DNA of 64,000 bases from Rhodobacterales bacterium HKCCE4037 (GTDB lineage Bacteria; Pseudomonadota; Alphaproteobacteria; Rhodobacterales; Rhodobacteraceae). The notes below the pieces were generated by a model. It made no database searches, was not told where the DNA came from, and saw nothing but the letters and a program-made list of their open reading frames with translations. Of the stretch, positions 44,820-53,160 are shown piece by piece. How positions within the stretch are numbered: position 1 is the first letter of the stretch; every line of letters begins with the position of its first letter. Made by a program: the position numbers and the translations under genes. The stretch is from NCBI GenBank assembly GCA_015689645.1, contig WVSM01000005.1:62001-126000 (forward strand). The letters run 5' to 3'.

Positions 44820-46073
44820 TTACGCCCGCCCCACCAGCCACCACGTCCGAAGTGGCCCGATCCCCTTCACCTCGATCTCGCCGCGCTCCTCGAACGCGAA
44901 ATCCCCGCCCAATTGCGCGTGGGCCGCGGGCGTCACCAAGATCCGCCCCGGGGCGGAGTGGCTTTCCATCCGGCTTGCCGTGTTCACCGTCTCGCCCCAG
45001 ACATCGTAGAACAGCTTGCGCGACCCGATGACGCCAGCCACCACCGGGCCCACGTGCAGCCCCAACCGGATTTCCACACCCTCGGGCAGATCAGCGGAAC
45101 AGGCGCGTGCCACTTCCAGCATGTCGAGCGCCATGTTTGCCGCGCGGTGCGCCGGGTCGCCCACCGCGTTCGGCATGCCCGCCGCCACCATGTAGGCGTC
45201 GCCGATGGTCTTGATCTTCTCCATTTCATGGTCGTCCGCGAGCGCGTCGAAGCGCCGGAAGACAGTATTCAGCAGTTCCACCAGCGCCTCCGGCGCCATG
45301 CGCCGCGACATCGGCGTGAAATTGGCGATGTCGGCGAATACGATGGCGACGTTCGGCAGGCTGTCGGCGATGGTGGCCTCTGGCTCGGCCTTCAACCGCG
45401 CCGCGATCTCGCGCGGCAGCAGGGAATAGAGCAGGTCTTCCGACCGCGCATATTCGATCTCCAGCGCCCGTTCCGCCTCGTCGGCATGGCGAAAACCGAC
45501 GTAGACGCCCAGCGTGACGAAGCCCGTCACGATCAGGAAGGCGCTCGATTGCAGCATCGCCAGCAGCCCCTCGTCGACCTCCATGAACGGGGCAGGGGCG
45601 GGCAGGTACATTTCGGTGTAGATCATCGCCGCCGCGCAGATCAGCGCAAGCGCCAGCAGAAGGCCCACGCGCGCGGTGCCGAAACAGACCACCGCGATCA
45701 CCGGCGCGCTCAGGAAATAGAGGTGCAGGCCCGACGGCTGGCCCAGAAGCCAGACCAGCACCGCCTGAACCCCCACCGCCATCACCGCCCCGAAAAGCCA
45801 GGCTGCCAGCTCGCTGCGCTCCGCGATCCGGGGCCAGAGGGCGAACAGGCAGAACAACAGCGAGGCCAGCGCGGCGTGCCACAGCCCCGCAGGGTCCAGC
45901 GTCAGGTAAAGCGCCGCGTAGGACAGGCCCGACATCGGCACAAGGCCGGAGATCGCGTTGAGTGTGCGCCGCTGGCGCAGCTCCGGCCCTCTCAGGCCCG
46001 CCGTGCCGTAGTCGATCCAGCGCCGGACCAGGTCGGGCAATCCTGCCGTATCGTCGTCCGCCCCACGTCGCAT
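44820..46073 (-). CDS. Membrane-bound class III adenylate/guanylate cyclase
   Basis: A 417-residue protein. Residues ~40-195 hold about six hydrophobic segments in an integral membrane sensor domain. Residues ~225-415 are the catalytic domain: VAIVFADIANFTPMSRRM (metal Asp), EKIKTIGDAYMVAAGMP, GLHVGPVVAGVIG and DVWGETVNTASRMES (second conserved block with Asn and Arg transition-state residues). The Lys in EKIKTIGD and the Asp of FYDVWGE suggest ATP as substrate. It makes cAMP in response to an unknown signal. Confidence 0.9.
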   Translation of the reverse strand: MRRGADDDTAGLPDLVRRWIDYGTAGLRGPELRQRRTLNAISGLVPMSGLSYAALYLTLDPAGLWHAALASLLFCLFALWPRIAERSELAAWLFGAVMAVGVQAVLVWLLGQPSGLHLYFLSAPVIAVVCFGTARVGLLLALALICAAAMIYTEMYLPAPAPFMEVDEGLLAMLQSSAFLIVTGFVTLGVYVGFRHADEAERALEIEYARSEDLLYSLLPREIAARLKAEPEATIADSLPNVAIVFADIANFTPMSRRMAPEALVELLNTVFRRFDALADDHEMEKIKTIGDAYMVAAGMPNAVGDPAHRAANMALDMLEVARACSADLPEGVEIRLGLHVGPVVAGVIGSRKLFYDVWGETVNTASRMESHSAPGRILVTPAAHAQLGGDFAFEERGEIEVKGIGPLRTWWLVGRA

Positions 46074-46151
46074 CCAACCCCTTTCGTCAAGGGGCGCGCC
46101 TGCCCCCGGAACGCAGCATAGGGGCAGGGCTGGGCCTTCAAAAGACTTTCG

Positions 46152-47201
46152 TCAGCCGCAGTTGGCCAGCGTCGTGGCGAGGTTGCGGATGACCTGCGGA
46201 TAAAGCTCCGCCCCCGGTTCCAGCTCCGCCCCCAGCGGGTCGACCACCGCCGTGGCGGCCTCGGTCCCGTCCAGCACGGCGGCAACGACACCGGCGTTGA
46301 ACTGCGGCTCCGCCAGCACGCATTCCACGCCCGCCTCCCGGATCCGTCCCTGGATCTCCGCGATCCGCGCCGGGCTCGGGTCGGTCGCATCGCCAAGCGA
46401 AATCGCCCCCGCCGCGCTGATCCCGAAATCGGTTTCGAAGTAGCGGTAGGCGTCGTGGAAGACGATGAATTGCAGGTCCGCCGCCGGGGCCAATATCTCG
46501 CTGACCTCCGCCGAAAGGGCCTCCATCTCGGCAATCGCCTCGGCCGCATTGGCAAAATAGGTGCCGGCATTCTCCGGGTCCGCCGCCGAGAGTTCCGCCG
46601 CGATCACGTTCAGCCAGACTGAGGCATTCGTCGGCGACAGCCAGGCGTGGGGGTCATGGTCGCCGTGGTCGTGGCCTTCGTGGTCGTGCTCGTCGGCGTG
46701 CTCCTCATGATCATGGTCTTCGTGGTCGTGGTCGTGGTCGTCATGGTCATGATCCTCTCCCTCGGCATGCTCCCCATGATCGTGATCGTGGTCATGGTCT
46801 TCCGCGCCGTGTTCTTCATGTTCGCCATGCGAATGCGCCTCGAACAGCGCCCCCTCCCGGAAGTCGAGCAGCGTGATCCCCTCCACCTCCAGCAATTCCG
46901 TCACATCGGCACCCTGGGCCAGCGTCTCGATCGCGTCTTCCAGCCACGGTGTCAGGCCTTCGCCGATCCAGAACACCAGCTCCGCCTCCTGCAACGCCGC
47001 CGCCTCGGACGGGCGCAGGTTGTATTCGTGCGGCGAGGCGCCCGCCGGGATCACCAGCGCAGGCTCGCCGACGCCTGCCATCACGCGGGCCACAAGCGAA
47101 TGCACCGGCGCAATGTCGGTTGCCACGTTTGGCACATCCGCCATGGCAGTGCCCCCCATCATCGTTGCCAGAACGGAAAGCGAAACGCGCATCATGGACA
47201 T
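46152..47201 (-). CDS. znuA: Zinc ABC transporter substrate-binding protein
   Basis: A 349-residue periplasmic zinc-binding protein. Signal peptide residues 1-21 (MSMMRVSLSVLATMMGGTAM, cleaved near ADVPN). Zinc ligand histidines are in PAGASPHEYNLRP (His58), DPHAWLSP (His185) and FIVFHDAYRYFE. Residues ~122-185 are an extreme His/Asp-rich loop with dozens of HDHD units, a zinc-trapping lid. I chose the ATG at 47201 for its GAGG site. It is divergent from zur across a 56-base region with two TATAACAT half-sites, so Zur repression is likely. Confidence 0.92.
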   Translation of the reverse strand: MSMMRVSLSVLATMMGGTAMADVPNVATDIAPVHSLVARVMAGVGEPALVIPAGASPHEYNLRPSEAAALQEAELVFWIGEGLTPWLEDAIETLAQGADVTELLEVEGITLLDFREGALFEAHSHGEHEEHGAEDHDHDHDHGEHAEGEDHDHDDHDHDHEDHDHEEHADEHDHEGHDHGDHDPHAWLSPTNASVWLNVIAAELSAADPENAGTYFANAAEAIAEMEALSAEVSEILAPAADLQFIVFHDAYRYFETDFGISAAGAISLGDATDPSPARIAEIQGRIREAGVECVLAEPQFNAGVVAAVLDGTEAATAVVDPLGAELEPGAELYPQVIRNLATTLANCG

Positions 47202-47215
47202 CAGAAGCCTCGTGT

Positions 47216-47260
47216 GATTGTATAACATCACTTGCCCAATAGATGATACACTATAACATG
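47216..47260. promoter_or_regulatory. Zur-type operator region between znuA and zur
   Basis: TATAACAT occurs at 47221-47228 and 47252-47259, exactly 31 bases apart (about three helical turns). Each is the half-site of an ATGTTATA-n-TATAACAT type Zur palindrome, with degenerate opposite halves (GATTG and GATACAC). Zur probably controls both divergent units from here. Confidence 0.6.
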
Positions 47261-47767
47261 ACAACCCCCTCTCCCGACGATCCCGGCGCACCGCTCGGCT
47301 TCGCGAAACACGACCATCACGCCTGTGTCACCGATGCCCTTTCGGTGGCCGAGGCGCGCTGCGCGGAGGAGGGGCTGCGCCTTACGCCCGTGCGCCGAAA
47401 GGTACTGGAAATCCTGCTCAGGGAACACCGCGCGCTCGGGGCCTACGCGATCCTCGACCTGCTGCGCGAAGAAGGCTTCGGCTCGCAACCGCCCGTCGCC
47501 TACCGCGCGCTGGATTTCCTGTCCGAAAACGGTTTCGTCCACCGGATCGAGCGCCTGAACGCCTTCGTCGCCTGCACCCATGCCGACGAGGCTCATTCGC
47601 CCGCCTTCATGATCTGCCGCCTCTGCGACACCGTGGCCGAGGCGCAATCGGCCCCCGCAAGGGGCGCGCTCGGGGCCGCCGCGAAGGCCGCAGGCTTCCA
47701 GATCGAGAAAACCGTGGTCGAGGCCGAGGGCCTGTGCCCCGCCTGTGTCGACAAGGCCGCGTCATGA
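47258..47767 (+). CDS. zur: Zinc uptake regulator, Fur family
   Basis: A 169-residue Fur-family repressor. The helix-turn-helix lies in RLTPVRRKVLEILLREHRAL and YAILDLLREEGFGSQPPVAY (residues ~38-80). Cys pairs in MICRLCDTV and LCPACVDKA form the structural zinc site; HDHHAC and THADEAHSP supply further ligands. I prefer the ATG at 47258; ATG 47243 would place the start within the operator. It overlaps znuC by four bases and probably autoregulates. Confidence 0.92.
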   Translation: MTTPSPDDPGAPLGFAKHDHHACVTDALSVAEARCAEEGLRLTPVRRKVLEILLREHRALGAYAILDLLREEGFGSQPPVAYRALDFLSENGFVHRIERLNAFVACTHADEAHSPAFMICRLCDTVAEAQSAPARGALGAAAKAAGFQIEKTVVEAEGLCPACVDKAAS

Positions 47768-48513
47768 GCCTGATTGCCGTCGAGAACCTCTCCGTCGCCT
47801 ACGGCGCGAAAACCGTGCTGTCCCATGTCGATTTGCATGTCGATCCGGGCGAGATCATCACCATCGTCGGCCCCAACGGATCCGGCAAGACCAGCCTGTT
47901 GCGCGCGATCATCGGCGCGGTGCAGCCCGCGGGCGGCAAGATCATCCGCAAGCCCGGCCTGCGCCTCGGCTACGTGCCGCAGAAACTGCATATCGACCCG
48001 ACCCTGCCCATCACGGTAGAACGGTTCATGCGCCTGACCGACCGCGCCAGCCGCGCCACCTGCCAGGCGGCGCTGGAACAGGCCGGCGTGCCGGACCTGC
48101 TGGACCGCCAGATGTCCCGCCTCTCGGGCGGCCAGTTCCAGCGCGTCCTGCTGGCGCGCGCGCTCCTCGGCAAGCCCGACCTGCTGCTGCTCGACGAGGC
48201 GACGCAGGGCCTCGACCAGCCCGGCTCCGCCGCCTTCTACCAGCAGATCGAAACCGTCCGGGCCGAGACCGGCTGCGCGATCCTGATGATCTCCCACGAA
48301 TTGCACGTGGTGATGAGCGCGTCCGACCGCGTCGTCTGCCTCAACGGCCATGTCTGTTGCCAGGGCACGCCTGCCGTCGTGGCCTCCGCCCCGGAATACC
48401 GCGCGCTCTTCGGCACGGGCACCGGCGGGGCCTTCGCGCTCTACCAGCACGATCACGACCATTCCCACAGCCACGACCACCCGCACGACCATTCCCACGA
48501 GGCCGCCGAGTAA
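47764..48513 (+). CDS. znuC: Zinc ABC transporter ATP-binding protein
   Basis: A 249-residue ATPase of the ZnuABC importer. Walker A VGPNGSGKTSLL (residues ~36-47), Q-loop YVPQKLHIDP, signature LSGGQFQRVLLARAL, Walker B DLLLLDEATQGLD and the His of MISHELHVVM are intact. The last ~23 residues are a His-rich tail (HDHDHSHSHDHPHDHSH), unusual for an ATPase and probably a cytoplasmic zinc buffer. The stop overlaps the znuB start (TAATG). Confidence 0.94.
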   Translation: MSLIAVENLSVAYGAKTVLSHVDLHVDPGEIITIVGPNGSGKTSLLRAIIGAVQPAGGKIIRKPGLRLGYVPQKLHIDPTLPITVERFMRLTDRASRATCQAALEQAGVPDLLDRQMSRLSGGQFQRVLLARALLGKPDLLLLDEATQGLDQPGSAAFYQQIETVRAETGCAILMISHELHVVMSASDRVVCLNGHVCCQGTPAVVASAPEYRALFGTGTGGAFALYQHDHDHSHSHDHPHDHSHEAAE

Positions 48514-49307
48514 TGCTGGACGATTTCATGACCCGCGCGACGCTCGCGGGCGTCGGCGTGGCGCTGGCCGCCGCACCTTTGGGATGCTTCGTGGTCTGGC
48601 GGCGGATGGCCTATTTCGGCGACGCCACCGCCCATGCCGCGATCCTCGGTGTGGCCCTGTCGCTGGCCCTGCAGATCTCGGTCTTCGCCGGTGCCGTCGC
48701 CGTCGCCCTCGTCATGGCGCTGACCGTCTCGTTCCTCAGCGGACGCGGCTACGCGATGGATACGCTTCTGGGCGTCATGGCGCATTCCGCGCTGGCCTTC
48801 GGCCTTGTCGCCGTGTCCTTCCTGTCGGGCGTGCGGATCGACCTGATGGCCTATCTCTTCGGCGATATCCTCGCCGTTTCCCGCACCGACCTTCTGGTGA
48901 TCTGGGGCGGGGCGGCGCTGGTCGTGGCCCTGATCCTCTGGCGCTGGTCGGCGCTCCTGACCGCGACCCTGAACGAGGAACTGGCCTATGCCAGCGGGAT
49001 CTCGCCTCGGCGCGAGCAACTGGTTCTGACGCTGGCGCTGGCCATCACCGTGGCCGTGGCGATCAAGGTCGTGGGCGTGCTGCTGATTGCAGCCATGCTC
49101 ATCATCCCCGCCGCCGCCGCGCGGGGTCTGGCCCGCACGCCCGAGGCCATGGCCGCCATCGCTGCCGCCATCGGGTCGGTCGCCGCCGTGGCGGGCCTGC
49201 GCGGGGCCTATGTCTTCGACACGCCGGCGGGCCCGAGCATCGTCTGCGTCGCGGCGATCCTGTTCGCGGCGCTGAACCTGTTCGGCTGGCGGGGCAGGGG
49301 CGCCTGA
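48513..49307 (+). CDS. znuB: Zinc ABC transporter permease
   Basis: A 264-residue membrane permease of the ABC-3 family, with about eight hydrophobic segments. Conserved FVVWRRMAYFGDATAHAAIL (residues ~26-45), YLFGDILAVS and KVVGVLLIAAMLIIPAAAAR match ZnuB. It completes the zur-znuC-znuB operon, which faces znuA. It ends 15 bases from a convergent hypothetical gene. Confidence 0.94.
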   Translation: MLDDFMTRATLAGVGVALAAAPLGCFVVWRRMAYFGDATAHAAILGVALSLALQISVFAGAVAVALVMALTVSFLSGRGYAMDTLLGVMAHSALAFGLVAVSFLSGVRIDLMAYLFGDILAVSRTDLLVIWGGAALVVALILWRWSALLTATLNEELAYASGISPRREQLVLTLALAITVAVAIKVVGVLLIAAMLIIPAAAARGLARTPEAMAAIAAAIGSVAAVAGLRGAYVFDTPAGPSIVCVAAILFAALNLFGWRGRGA

Positions 49308-49322
49308 GGGCGATGGCCCGCG

Positions 49323-49760
49323 TCAGGTCTCCTTGACCCGAACCGCACCACGGACGTCGAACACCCTCCACGTGCGCAGGTACTTGATCTTCACCCGCGC
49401 AGGCAGCCCGTCCTCTCCCAGCCACAGCCAGCCGCCGAAATACTCCCCGTAGCTCTTGAAATCGCCCTGCAGCGGTGTCCGGACCAGCACCACGTCCCAC
49501 GCGTTGCCCCTGAAGTCCGCCACCCGCGCAAAGGTGCCCGGTCCGTCCAGTCCGTCACCCGGCCACGCCGTGAACGCGGTCCTTGCCTTGCGCCCCATCT
49601 TCCGCGTGACTTCCGGATCGCGCAGGTTGCGCCAGAAGAACACGCCCGCTACGGCGGCGACGCCCAACGGGATCAGAGCCTCCCTCGGGTTTCCATCCAG
49701 AAGGTCCGGAAGGCCGATCAGCAGGGCGACGAACGTCACGAAGAAAAGCACGATGCGCAT
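49323..49760 (-). CDS. Hypothetical membrane protein
   Basis: A 145-residue protein I do not recognise. Two N-terminal hydrophobic segments (residues ~2-19 and ~28-44) are followed by a soluble ~95-residue domain with aromatic strands (SYGEYFGGWLWLGEDGLPAR) and a basic end. Codon use matches its neighbours. It stands alone on the minus strand between znuB and the isomerase-like gene. Confidence 0.6.
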   Translation of the reverse strand: MRIVLFFVTFVALLIGLPDLLDGNPREALIPLGVAAVAGVFFWRNLRDPEVTRKMGRKARTAFTAWPGDGLDGPGTFARVADFRGNAWDVVLVRTPLQGDFKSYGEYFGGWLWLGEDGLPARVKIKYLRTWRVFDVRGAVRVKET

Positions 49761-49837
49761 GTGGCTTGGCTACTCTTTTCAGGGGTGATCCTCAAACGGC
49801 CTTTCGTCCGCCTGCCGCCATCCTTATCGTCCGTCCC

Positions 49838-50239
49838 ATGCAAGATACAATCGACCTGATCACCCGCTATTACGCCGCCTTCAACGAGGGCGATACCGAG
49901 GCCATGATCGCCTGCCTCGCCCCTGACGTGGCCCATCACGTCAACGAGGGCGCGGTGCGCGTGGGCCATGACAAGTTCCGCGCCTTCTGCGCCCACATGG
50001 AGAACTGCTATTCCGAGCATCTGACTGACATCGTGGTCATGGCCACGGGCGACGGCACCCGCGCCGCAGCCGAGTTCATTGTGAACGGCACCTACAAGGA
50101 AACCGACGAGGGGCTGCCCGAGGCGCGCGGCCAGACCTACTGCCTTCCCGCCGGCGGGTTCTTCTCCGTCGAGAATGGCCGCATCACCCGCGTCGTGACC
50201 TACTACAACCTCGCCGACTGGATCCGTCAGGTGTCATGA
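49838..50239 (+). CDS. SnoaL/ketosteroid-isomerase-like protein (NTF2 fold)
   Basis: A 133-residue cone-shaped NTF2-fold protein. ITRYYAAFNEGDTEAMIACL (residues ~8-27), VAHHVNEGAVRVGHDKFRAF and FFSVENGRITRVVTYYNLAD are typical. Such proteins act as small isomerases, hydrolases or binding proteins; no specific reaction can be given. It overlaps the next GNAT gene by four bases and starts a three-gene operon with an amidohydrolase. Confidence 0.8.
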   Translation: MQDTIDLITRYYAAFNEGDTEAMIACLAPDVAHHVNEGAVRVGHDKFRAFCAHMENCYSEHLTDIVVMATGDGTRAAAEFIVNGTYKETDEGLPEARGQTYCLPAGGFFSVENGRITRVVTYYNLADWIRQVS

Positions 50240-50832
50240 GCCTCGAAATCCGCAACTACCTCTTTGACGAGGTCGCCGAAGTCATCGAGCCACTCGCCCG
50301 CCTCCGCATCTCGGTGTTCCGGGACTGGCCCTATCTCTATGACGGCGATCTGGATTACGAACGCCGCTACCTCGCCGATTATACCAAGGGTGACGGGATG
50401 GTCTGCGCGGTGTTCGACGGGGACCGGATGGTGGGGGCGGCCACGGCCATGAACCTCGCGCACCAGCCGCAGGCCGTGCGGTCCGCCTTCGAGGGTCATT
50501 TCCTGAAACCCGAAGAGATATATTACTGCGCCGAATCCGTCCTGCTGCCGGACTATCGGGGCAGGGGGCTCGGCCACGCGTTCTTCGATGCGCGCGAAAT
50601 CAACGCCCACAACCTGAACTTCACCACAACCGGCTTCTGTTCGGTGATCCGCCCGCCCGACGACCCGCGCCGCCCCGCCGACTACAGGCCGCTCGATGCG
50701 TTCTGGCGCAAGCGCGGTTACGCTGCGGTCGACGGGGCCGTGGCGCATATATCGTGGCGCGACATCGGCGATACCGAGGAAACCGTCAAACCTCTTCAGG
50801 TCTGGCTGTCGAACAAGAGATGGTCCCACTGA
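50236..50832 (+). CDS. GNAT family N-acetyltransferase
   Basis: A 198-residue acetyltransferase. The acetyl-CoA-binding core is YYCAESVLLPDYRGRGLGHA (residues ~95-114), with RGRGLG as the pyrophosphate loop. Conserved blocks LRISVFRDWPYLYDGDLDYE and GFCSVIRPPDDPRRPADYRP are shared with a Rhodobacteraceae group found beside carbon-nitrogen hydrolases. The substrate is unknown. Its stop overlaps the start of the next gene (TGATG). Confidence 0.82.
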   Translation: MSLEIRNYLFDEVAEVIEPLARLRISVFRDWPYLYDGDLDYERRYLADYTKGDGMVCAVFDGDRMVGAATAMNLAHQPQAVRSAFEGHFLKPEEIYYCAESVLLPDYRGRGLGHAFFDAREINAHNLNFTTTGFCSVIRPPDDPRRPADYRPLDAFWRKRGYAAVDGAVAHISWRDIGDTEETVKPLQVWLSNKRWSH

Positions 50833-51707
50833 TGCGCATAGCCACCGCCGCCTATCCCCTCGATCAATTCGCCACGTGGGAGGATTACGCCGCCAAGCAG
50901 ATCCACTGGGTCCGCGAAGCCGCGGGCGCGGGCGCCGACCTGCTGGTCTTCCCCGAATACGGCCGCATGGAACTCGCCACGCTCCAGAACGCCGCCGGCG
51001 ATCTCGAAGCCTCCCTCCACGCCGCCGCCGACCTTGCCGAGAAGGCCGATCACCTGATGGCCGACCTTGCGCAGGGCTACGGCGTGCACATCCTCTGCCC
51101 CTCCGGCCCGGTGTTCGAGGAAGGCCGCGACCGCCCCGTCAACCGCGCCTGGCTGCTCGGCCCCGACGCCGACAAGCCCTTCATCGACTACACCGACAAG
51201 CAGGTCATGACCCGCTTCGAACGCGAGACCTGGAACGTCGTCCCCGGCGACCCTCTCGAAGTCATCGACACCCCCCTCGGCAAGATCGGCGTGCTGATCT
51301 GCTACGACGCCGAATTCCCGCTCCTGGGCCGCCGCCTGATCGAACAGGGGGCCGAGATCCTGCTCTGCCCCTCCTGCACCGACAGCGAAGCGGGCTACAA
51401 CCGCGTCCGCATCGGCGCGCAGGCCCGCGCCCTCGAAGGCCAGTGCGTCACCGTCCAGTCGCCCACCGTCTGCGATGCCAGATGGTCCCCCGCGGTCGAT
51501 GAAAACGTAGGCGCCGCAGGCATTTACGGCCCGCCCGACCTCGGCTTTCCGGACGATGGAATCCTCGCCCTGGGCGAGTTGAACGAGCCCGGTTGGGTCC
51601 TTGCCGACATCGACCTCGACGCCATCCACAAGGTCCGCGCCGAGGGGCACGTCTTCAACCACGCCCACTGGCCCGAGAGCCACGACCGTGCGTCACGAAC
51701 CGACTGA
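50832..51707 (+). CDS. Carbon-nitrogen hydrolase (nitrilase superfamily)
   Basis: A 291-residue nitrilase-superfamily amidase. The catalytic triad is visible: Glu42 (LVFPEYG), Lys123 (IDYTDKQVMT) and Cys157 (VLICYDAEFP). No N-terminal glutamine or signal peptide. It probably hydrolyses a small amide in the cytoplasm. Coupled with the upstream GNAT, it may deacylate or detoxify an amine-derived compound; this is inference from gene order. It ends the operon before infA. Confidence 0.88.
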   Translation: MRIATAAYPLDQFATWEDYAAKQIHWVREAAGAGADLLVFPEYGRMELATLQNAAGDLEASLHAAADLAEKADHLMADLAQGYGVHILCPSGPVFEEGRDRPVNRAWLLGPDADKPFIDYTDKQVMTRFERETWNVVPGDPLEVIDTPLGKIGVLICYDAEFPLLGRRLIEQGAEILLCPSCTDSEAGYNRVRIGAQARALEGQCVTVQSPTVCDARWSPAVDENVGAAGIYGPPDLGFPDDGILALGELNEPGWVLADIDLDAIHKVRAEGHVFNHAHWPESHDRASRTD

Positions 51708-51793
51708 ACCGCGATTTCCCTTGAAACCCTGACCCTTTAGGCGCATTTACCCCGCATCCGGCCCGGTCAGGGCCAGTCACGAATGGAGAGACC

Positions 51794-52012
51794 ATGGCCA
51801 AGGAAGAGATGCTCGAATTTCCTGGTGTCGTGAAGGAACTCCTGCCAAACGCGACATTCCGGGTCGAGCTCGAAAACGGCCATGAGATCATCGCGCACAC
51901 GGCAGGCAAGATGCGGAAGAACCGCATCCGGGTTCTGGCAGGCGACAAAGTCCAGGTGGAAATGACACCGTACGACCTGACGAAGGGTCGTATCAACTAC
52001 CGCTTCAAGTGA
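51794..52012 (+). CDS. infA: Translation initiation factor IF-1
   Basis: A 72-residue OB-fold protein that binds the ribosomal A site during initiation. The whole sequence is canonical: [40 protein letters not shown], and the end [18 protein letters not shown] region precedes the ATG. Its stop overlaps the GTG start of the next gene, so IF-1 translation is coupled to an unknown protein. Confidence 0.98.
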   Translation: MAKEEMLEFPGVVKELLPNATFRVELENGHEIIAHTAGKMRKNRIRVLAGDKVQVEMTPYDLTKGRINYRFK

Positions 52013-52566
52013 GCGAACGCACGATAACCACCCCCGCCGATCTGTCGGAGGGGGTGCAGGCCTTTGCCGCGACGCTCGGTGACGGCACCGCGGAATTCGT
52101 GCCGGTCGAACCGGCCGAAGGCGCCATCGAAGACCAGCCCTTCTACAACGTGATCATGGCAGGGGACGGCGCGAAGCCCGTGTTCGGCTGGCTGATCTGG
52201 GAACTCACGGGCTTCTGGCTCGAAGCCCAACGCCATGCCGTGCTCGACCGCGACGGCACGCTGGTCGACATCACGCCGCCCATCGACGACGAGACGCGCA
52301 TCCTCTTCGTCCGCGACAGCGACTGGGCCTTCGACTACCTCGCCCCCAAACCCCTGCGCAAACCGGCCCGCCACCTGCTGACCGACGACCGTGACGTCCG
52401 CACATGGGCGAAGCTCGCCGACGATTTCGACATGTTCAAATTCCGCCACACGATCTTCAAGGGCGACAAGTCGGAATTCGTGATCCCCGAGGGCAAGGAC
52501 CATCGCCGCATGGAACGCCTTCAGCGCGACTACAACGCCGCCGCCCGCGTGGCCCTGAAGAAATGA
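52009..52566 (+). CDS. Hypothetical protein coupled to infA
   Basis: A 185-residue soluble acidic protein I do not recognise. It begins at GTG 52009, within the infA stop, and overlaps maf (ATGA). Visible features: [20 protein letters not shown] (aromatic, near residues 62-81), [20 protein letters not shown] and a basic C-terminus [20 protein letters not shown]. Its placement between two housekeeping genes argues for a real, expressed protein. No membrane segment or signal. Confidence 0.75.
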   Translation: MSERTITTPADLSEGVQAFAATLGDGTAEFVPVEPAEGAIEDQPFYNVIMAGDGAKPVFGWLIWELTGFWLEAQRHAVLDRDGTLVDITPPIDDETRILFVRDSDWAFDYLAPKPLRKPARHLLTDDRDVRTWAKLADDFDMFKFRHTIFKGDKSEFVIPEGKDHRRMERLQRDYNAAARVALKK

Positions 52567-53132
52567 AACTGATCCTCGGCTCCGGCTCTCCGCGCCGCCT
52601 CGAACTCCTGGCGGTCCTCGGCCTCGCGCCCGCCGACATCCGCCCCCCCGACATCGACGAAGACCCGGCAGCGGGCGAACTCCCGCGTCCCTACGTTGAA
52701 CGCATGGCGCGCGAGAAGGCGCAAGCCATCCCCTGCGCGGACGGGGAGGTCGTGCTGGCCGCCGACACCACCGTCGCCGTGGGCCGCCGCATCCTCGGCA
52801 AACCCGCCGATGCCGCGGAGGCGCGTGCCTTCCTCGACCTGCTCGGCGGCCGCCGCCACCGCGTCTTTACTGCCGTCGCGGTGAAGACGCCCGAGACGCT
52901 CCGCATCCGCATCGTGGAAAGCCGCGTGCAGATGAAACGCCTCAGCTCGGTCGAGCGCGAAGGCTACATCGCCACCGGTGACTGGCAGGGCAAGGCAGGC
53001 GGCTATTCCATCCAAGGCCCCGCAGGCGCGTTCATCCCGTGGATCAGCGGCTCGCACTCCGCCATCGTCGGCCTGCCACTGGCCGAGACGGCCAACCTGC
53101 TGCAAAGTGCAGGCGTAAAGGTGTGGGCATGA
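52563..53132 (+). CDS. maf: Maf nucleotide pyrophosphatase
   Basis: A 189-residue house-cleaning dTTP/UTP or m7GTP pyrophosphatase of the Maf family. Signatures: [20 protein letters not shown] (residues 3-22), [31 protein letters not shown] (catalytic Asp), and [20 protein letters not shown]. The next gene, an RNase E/G, begins 28 bases later. Confidence 0.94.
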   Translation: MKLILGSGSPRRLELLAVLGLAPADIRPPDIDEDPAAGELPRPYVERMAREKAQAIPCADGEVVLAADTTVAVGRRILGKPADAAEARAFLDLLGGRRHRVFTAVAVKTPETLRIRIVESRVQMKRLSSVEREGYIATGDWQGKAGGYSIQGPAGAFIPWISGSHSAIVGLPLAETANLLQSAGVKVWA

Positions 53133-53160
53133 CATTGAACCACGAACCGGGGGCACGCCC

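Noticed and set aside
46640-46800. Possible CRISPR-like or tandem DNA repeat
   Set aside because: The repetition comes from His/Asp codons inside ZnuA; there are no equal-length repeats with unique spacers. No CRISPR array is seen anywhere in the window.
46647-47225. A plus-strand frame of Val/Met-rich hydrophobic sequence opposite znuA
   Set aside because: It is the reverse complement of the His-Asp codon repeats of ZnuA, which automatically reads as Val/Met/Ile; not a membrane protein.
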